From Opitutaceae bacterium (GTDB lineage Bacteria; Verrucomicrobiota; Verrucomicrobiia; Opitutales; Opitutaceae), in NCBI GenBank assembly GCA_023265535.1, contig JAHFTI010000111.1, positions 1 to 9,891 of the forward strand: DNA of 9,891 nt, given 5' to 3'. Positions within the stretch are counted from its first letter, which is position 1; each line of letters begins with the position of its first letter. Shown here in pieces: positions 6,844-9,891 of the stretch. Both the position numbers and the translations under genes were made by a program. The notes under the pieces were generated by a model. The model worked only from the letters and a program-made list of their open reading frames with translations. It searched no databases and was not told where the DNA came from.

Positions 6844-7438
6844 GGCGGGCCTTCTCCAGGATGGCCAGGAGGGCGCGGAAGTCGCTTTCGCGGTCGGAGC
6901 TGGTGATCAGGTGGTCGAAGAGGTGCTTGGCGCGGTATTCGTGCTCGGCGGTCTGCATGCGGCGGTTGATCTCCTCCTCGCCGTCGGTGCCGCGGCCTGC
7001 GAGGCGCACGCGCAGCTCCTCGATGGGCACGTCGATGAAGACGGTGGTCATGCGCGAGTTGAGCAGCGGGTTGAGCGCGGCTGCGCGGCGGAAGTTCTCA
7101 ACGCCCTGCACGTCGACGTTGATGATCAGGCTGCGGCCGGTCGAGAGCGGCCCGAGGATGGCCTCGGAGAGGGTGCCGTAGCGGTGCTTGCGATGCACCC
7201 AGGCCCATTCGAGGAAGGCGCCCGCGTTCACGCGGGCGTCGAAGTCCTCGCCGGACAGGAAATGGTAGCTGACACCGTTGACCTCGCCCTCGCGCGGCGG
7301 GCGCGTGGTGGCGGTGACGACGCGGGAGAAGCCCGGGACCTCGGCGACGACTCGGTCGCAGAGGGTGGTCTTGCCGGAGCCTGCGGGGCCGGCGAGCACC
7401 ATGAGCACAGCGGGAGACGGGGAGGCGGCGCCTGACAT
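6815..7438 (-). CDS. gmk: guanylate kinase
   Basis: This 207-residue cytoplasmic enzyme phosphorylates GMP to GDP with ATP, essential for GTP and dGTP supply. Visible motifs: P-loop GPAGSGKT 17-24; the GMP-binding stretch TATTRPPREGE near 42-52 followed by NGVSYHF; LEWAWVHRKHRYGT, equivalent to the family's LEwaxVhgxxYGT; a NVDVQGV stretch at the usual IDxQG position; and the lid and C-terminal motif RLAGRGTDGEEEINRRM. Length is normal for bacterial Gmk. The frame stays open upstream to 7546, but that would run into the preceding gene, so ATG at 7438 is chosen. No Shine-Dalgarno sequence is visible before it. It lies 14 bases downstream of the six-helix membrane protein gene and probably shares its transcript. 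It converges on the Clp-like gene, with a 29-base overlap of the 3' ends. Confidence 0.95.
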   Translation of the reverse strand: MSGAASPSPAVLMVLAGPAGSGKTTLCDRVVAEVPGFSRVVTATTRPPREGEVNGVSYHFLSGEDFDARVNAGAFLEWAWVHRKHRYGTLSEAILGPLSTGRSLIINVDVQGVENFRRAAALNPLLNSRMTTVFIDVPIEELRVRLAGRGTDGEEEINRRMQTAEHEYRAKHLFDHLITSSDRESDFRALLAILEKARLKAAAGPAY

Positions 7439-7452
7439 GGCGGTGGGGTTGC

Positions 7453-7992
7453 TCAATAGGTGAAGGAGATCGCGACGAGGACCAGGCCGTAGACGGCGGC
7501 ACAGGCACCCACCACGCGACTGCGGCCCGTCCCACGGAACAGCCATTCCAGGAAGTCGCGCATGCGCCAGGGCTGGGCGCCCAGCCAGAGGGCCGCAAAG
7601 ATGAGCACATAGACGAGGCCCACCAGCGCATGGCGCTGGGGCAGCTCATAACGCATGAAGGCGGAGGCAAGCAGGGGGCCTGCGGCAAGCAGGATCAGCG
7701 AGGCCAGGCCGCGCACGGCCAGGAAGTCGGGCACGTAGAAGAAGGAGAGGAGCGCGACAATGGAGAAGAAGATGAACAGCAGCACGCGGAACTCCCCGAA
7801 GTCGGCCATGGAGAGGTGCCAGATATTGTAAAGGAACCAGAGCGCGGCGCTGCCGAAGAGCAGGACCGTGGCCGTGTTGGAGCGCGGAAAGCCCTTCAGC
7901 GTGGAGGTCACGATCGAGTGGTTGCTGAGGAGGGCCAGCCCCAAGGCAAAGAGAAGGAGGCCGACGATCAGCGTGGAGAGGAACAGGCTCAT
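7453..7992 (-). CDS. six-helix membrane protein of unknown function
   Basis: I do not recognise a named family. From ATG 7992 the product is 179 residues, almost entirely hydrophobic, with six likely membrane helices at about 3-22, 41-60, 69-87, 93-112, 121-140 and 158-176, and short loops. Charged residues are few: Arg/Lys at 33 and 37, DF..EFR near 64-69, and a basic loop RGTGRSR at 153-159. No enzymatic or transporter motif is visible. Starting at 7992 places helix 1 at the very N-terminus. An in-frame ATG at 8043 would add 17 polar residues and cannot be excluded; a more distal start at 8154 is unlikely. It directly precedes gmk by 14 bases, so the two are probably co-transcribed from the 7993-8269 region. 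Integral membrane location is well supported; the role is unknown. Confidence 0.8.
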   Translation of the reverse strand: MSLFLSTLIVGLLLFALGLALLSNHSIVTSTLKGFPRSNTATVLLFGSAALWFLYNIWHLSMADFGEFRVLLFIFFSIVALLSFFYVPDFLAVRGLASLILLAAGPLLASAFMRYELPQRHALVGLVYVLIFAALWLGAQPWRMRDFLEWLFRGTGRSRVVGACAAVYGLVLVAISFTY

Positions 7993-8269
7993 GGATAGCC
8001 CGGGAATAGATCGTTGCTTCGGAAGGGGGAAGTCTTTTTGCATTCCAGCCCCGGCGGAAGGCCTGATTGGGGCATTTATGCGCCCGTCGGCGGGGTCCCG
8101 TATCGCAGCGCCATGGCGACATCTGTGACAATTTTGCAATGTGCCGCACGACAATGTCTTGCAACTTGAATAGGAGGCGGCGGAAATCGCTGAACAATCA
8201 GATGTGGTTAATCTCTGCTTGCTTCAGGAGGCGAAACTACTAGCACTCTGCTTTCACCTTTTTCTTCAC
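7993..8269. promoter_or_regulatory. divergent intergenic region between the membrane protein/gmk pair and the LysM gene
   Basis: This 277-base stretch is less GC-rich than its surroundings, especially 8115-8275, and must hold the promoters for both diverging units. I cannot place convincing -35/-10 pairs on either strand. It contains an imperfect direct repeat of GACAAT...TTGCAA (8127-8139 and 8150-8164) and two copies of AGGAGGCG (8172-8179 and 8226-8233). Neither AGGAGGCG copy is correctly spaced for a start codon. A 13-codon frame beginning at ATG 8202 exists but lacks a well-placed ribosome-binding site. Confidence 0.45.
8127..8164. repeat. imperfect direct repeat GACAAT-N-TTGCAA
   Basis: GACAATTTTGCAA (8127-8139) recurs 23 bases later as GACAATGTCTTGCAA (8150-8164). 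The TTGCAA core is its own reverse complement and its two copies start 25 bases apart. The pair sits upstream of the LysM gene in the divergent region and could be a regulator site or part of a promoter, but two short AT-rich copies can also arise by chance. Confidence 0.35.
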
Positions 8270-8791
8270 ATGGAAACCATTTCCTCCCGCGAAAACTCCA
8301 ATTTCATGCCGGTTGCAGGCCTCATCGCCGGCGTTGTTGCGCTGCTGCTTGCCAGCATCGCCCTCGTCAAGGCCTCCAATGCGCAGAAGGAGCTCGCAAC
8401 CCAGGCCGTTGAGGTCGCCAAGATCTCCGGCATCGAGTCCCAAGTTTCCTCGGTTTCCGCCTCTGTCGACAAGGCCAACAGCGACATCCGCAAGCTGACC
8501 ACCCAGACGCAGGATGCCGTCAACCAGATCGGCACGATGATCGGCGACCTCCGCACGGAAGTCACCAAGATCGCCGAGTCCGTCAAGAAGCCCGCCGCCC
8601 CCGTCAAGGGTGCCAAGGGCGAGGCCCCCGTGGCCGGTCCCGGCGAGTACCTGGTCAAGCAGGGCGACTCCGGCATCAAGATTGCCAAGGCCAACGGCGT
8701 TTCGCTCGCCGACCTCCAGGCTGTCAACCCCAGCGTGAACTGGAGCAAGATGCACATCGGCCAGAAGATCAAGCTGCCCGCCAAGAAGTAA
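8270..8791 (+). CDS. membrane-anchored coiled-coil LysM protein
   Basis: This 173-residue protein has an N-terminal membrane anchor at about 14-34, a heptad-like region about 36-106 rich in Ala, Lys, Gln, Ser and Thr, a Pro/Lys/Gly linker 107-125, and one LysM domain at about 127-170. The LysM domain runs from YLVKQGDSGIKIAK through LADLQAVNP to GQKIKLP. LysM domains bind the glycan of peptidoglycan, so the likely picture is an inner-membrane protein reaching across the periplasm to the cell wall, in a structural role. Its codon choice (GCC, GTC, AAG, ATC, TCC) differs sharply from the GCG/GTG/CTG/CGG-rich secretion operon and resembles that of strongly expressed genes. I choose ATG 8270; no ribosome-binding site precedes it, and the frame continues open to GTG 8204 (195 residues). 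A strong terminator follows, so it is probably monocistronic. The style of this protein is what suggests Opitutales to me. Confidence 0.85.
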   Translation: METISSRENSNFMPVAGLIAGVVALLLASIALVKASNAQKELATQAVEVAKISGIESQVSSVSASVDKANSDIRKLTTQTQDAVNQIGTMIGDLRTEVTKIAESVKKPAAPVKGAKGEAPVAGPGEYLVKQGDSGIKIAKANGVSLADLQAVNPSVNWSKMHIGQKIKLPAKK

Positions 8792-8814
8792 GCCCCGCGG
8801 CGACCCTTTCATTG

Positions 8815-8847
8815 AGGCCTCCACGACACCCGTCGGGAGGCCTTTTT
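8815..8847 (+). terminator. Rho-independent terminator of the LysM gene
   Basis: AGGCCTCC (8815-8822) pairs with GGAGGCCT (8836-8843). Inside it CGAC (8824-8827) pairs with GTCG (8832-8835) around a four-base ACCC loop, leaving a single bulged A at 8823. The 12-pair stem runs directly into five T residues (8843-8847). It starts 24 bases after the LysM stop and ends 20 bases before the next gene. Confidence 0.9.
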
Positions 8848-8867
8848 CGTATCCAATTTCCAAATAC

Positions 8868-9437
8868 ATGAGCACGGAACCAGGCGGGGGGCCGGCGCGC
8901 TGGGAGCGCCGGGGCAGCAGGCTGATCGCGAGCACGCGGGTGATCGACGTGTGCGGTGTGACCTTTCACCATCCGGTGCGCGGCACGGAGCGCGAGTTCA
9001 TCTGCATGCAGGCGCCGGACTGGGTCAACGTGGTGGCGATCACCCGCGACCGGCAGGTGGTCCTGGTCCGGCAGTTCCGCTACGGCTCCAACGACTTTTC
9101 GCTCGAGGTGCCCGGCGGCGTCATGGAGCCCGGCGAGGATCCCGTGGCGACGGGGGTGCGCGAGCTCGCCGAGGAGACCGGCTACGGCGGCGGGCGCGCC
9201 TCGCTGCTGGGGTCGCTCCATCCCAACCCCGCGATCCAGAGCAACCGCTGCCACGCCGTGCTGGTGGAGGATGTGGAGCCGTTGCATGCGCTGGACTGGG
9301 ATGCCGACGAGGAGCTTGAGTTGAGCGTCGCCCCGCTCGACGAGGTGCTGCGCCTGGTGACGCAGGGCGGCATCACGCACAGCCTCACGCTCTGCGCGCT
9401 GCTCCTGTACCTGCAGCGCCGCGGCGCCGGCATTTGA
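8868..9437 (+). CDS. Nudix hydrolase, ADP-ribose pyrophosphatase type
   Basis: This 189-residue cytoplasmic protein carries a complete Nudix box at 84-106, matching G-x5-E-x7-REUxEExGU (GVMEPGE...RELAEETGY), the Mg-binding catalytic site for cleaving nucleoside diphosphates linked to another group. Before it lies the beta strand VVLVRQFRYGSNDFSLEVPGG, which is characteristic of ADP-ribose/ADP-sugar pyrophosphatases. Prolines in SLHPNP follow about 13 and 15 residues after the box, near the position of the proline associated with that subfamily. The substrate is therefore probably ADP-ribose or a similar ADP-sugar, but Nudix specificity is hard to predict. ATG 8868 begins 20 bases after the terminator, so a promoter would have to overlap the terminator or lie within the start region. 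No Shine-Dalgarno sequence is visible. The ligase gene follows after 29 bases and could be co-transcribed. Confidence 0.9.
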   Translation: MSTEPGGGPARWERRGSRLIASTRVIDVCGVTFHHPVRGTEREFICMQAPDWVNVVAITRDRQVVLVRQFRYGSNDFSLEVPGGVMEPGEDPVATGVRELAEETGYGGGRASLLGSLHPNPAIQSNRCHAVLVEDVEPLHALDWDADEELELSVAPLDEVLRLVTQGGITHSLTLCALLLYLQRRGAGI

Positions 9438-9466
9438 CATCGGGCGGCGCAAGCGTTTGCTGCGCG

Positions 9467-9891
9467 ATGATGACAGCGCCTCGTTTTGCCAATGCTCCCA
9501 CCGTGCTCAGCACGGTGACCGGGGATGTTGTGCCGGAGCCCCTCGAGGCCGAGATTCGCCGGATCTACGGCCTGAGCCCGCTCTACGGCGCCCGCCATCC
9601 CCTGGCGGACGGCCCGCTCGCGTGGAGGCATTACCACAGCCTGCCCGTGCTCTCGAAGCGCGAGATCGTGGAGCGCGGCCATCAGGCCTTTTTCCAGGAC
9701 TACCGTGAGATCGAGCGGGGCCTGCAGGAGAAGCGCTACGAGTACGAGTCCACCTCGGGCACGACCTCGGGCCCCATGACGGTGATCATGGAGGATGGCT
9801 GGTGGAACGCCCAGACCCTGCGCGCCTATGAGGCCTCGGCCATCCTGGCGCGCTACGCAGGCAAGCCCGTGCGCAAGTGTGTCCTGGCGCC
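9467..9891 (+). CDS. PaaK/CapK-like adenylate-forming ligase (3' partial)
   Basis: From tandem ATG codons at 9467/9470 the frame stays open to the window end, giving the first 141 residues. The decisive motif is STSGTTSGP at 95-103, the phosphate-binding loop of adenylate-forming enzymes. With the preceding LPVLSKREIVERG it matches the N-terminal part of phenylacetate-CoA ligase (PaaK) and the related CapK / coenzyme F390 synthetase-like group. Such enzymes activate a carboxylic acid as an acyl-AMP and usually pass it to CoA or another acceptor. The loop has Ser-Gly where many relatives have Gly-x-Pro, a small departure. The substrate cannot be inferred from this fragment, and the catalytic lysine and adenine-binding motifs would lie beyond the edge. 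No ribosome-binding site is visible. The gap to the Nudix gene is 29 bases. Confidence 0.85.
   Translation, partial: MMTAPRFANAPTVLSTVTGDVVPEPLEAEIRRIYGLSPLYGARHPLADGPLAWRHYHSLPVLSKREIVERGHQAFFQDYREIERGLQEKRYEYESTSGTTSGPMTVIMEDGWWNAQTLRAYEASAILARYAGKPVRKCVLA

Noticed and set aside
6830..6850. A possible bidirectional terminator between the Clp-like gene and gmk
   Set aside because: CCGCC (6835-6839) and GGCGG (6844-6848) pair around TTGA, but the stem is only five pairs, lies inside both genes' ends and has no T run on either strand.
8124..8187. sigma70-type promoters using TTGCAA or GTGACA as -35
   Set aside because: At 16-18 base spacing no acceptable -10 hexamer was found, so no promoter is called.
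8202..8243. A 13-codon leader peptide frame before the LysM gene
   Set aside because: The nearest AGGAGG is 24 bases away and nothing in the peptide indicates attenuation; kept only as a possibility within the leader finding.

Overview
The window is GC-rich bacterial DNA, packed with genes on both strands. My best taxonomic guess is Verrucomicrobiota, order Opitutales. This rests mainly on recognising the style of the small membrane-anchored LysM protein (start 8270) and on the general look of the secretion operon. It is a judgement from memory, not a search. I see no rRNA, tRNA, CRISPR array, insertion sequence or phage gene.

Region 1 (1-6843, + strand) is the distal part of a type II secretion / type IV pilus-like operon. 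In order it holds: the C-terminal end of an unidentified gene, possibly PilO/GspM-like; a small exported PilP/GspC-like protein; a GspE/PilB-type assembly ATPase with an unusual long N-terminus; a GspF/PilC-type inner-membrane platform protein; a short GspD/PilQ-type secretin; and a stand-alone Clp-type AAA+ ATPase with only one ATPase module. Four of the five junctions are 4-base stop/start overlaps (ATGA at 149, 655 and 2823; GTGA at 5797). Only the secretin has a short spacer and its own ribosome-binding site. The genes are therefore almost certainly one transcript with coupled translation. The cytoplasmic ATPase, membrane platform and outer-membrane pore would form one envelope-spanning machine. 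Pseudopilins, a prepilin peptidase and PilM/PilN-like parts are not in the window and may lie upstream.

Region 2 (6815-7992, - strand) converges on region 1. It holds a six-helix membrane protein of unknown function followed 14 bases later by guanylate kinase (gmk). The 3' end of gmk overlaps the 3' end of the Clp-like gene by 29 bases.

Region 3 (7993-8269) is an AT-richer divergent intergenic region, the only sizeable non-coding stretch. It contains an imperfect direct repeat and two AGGAGGCG copies.

Region 4 (8270-9891, + strand) holds the LysM protein, which has a distinct codon style suggesting high expression, and a clear intrinsic terminator. After these come a Nudix hydrolase of the ADP-ribose pyrophosphatase type and the start of a PaaK/CapK-like adenylate-forming ligase that runs off the window.

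The most interesting item is the one-module Clp-type AAA+ ATPase translationally coupled to the secretin. It lacks the N-domain and second ATPase ring of ClpA/ClpB/ClpV and has an odd, possibly frameshifted tail.
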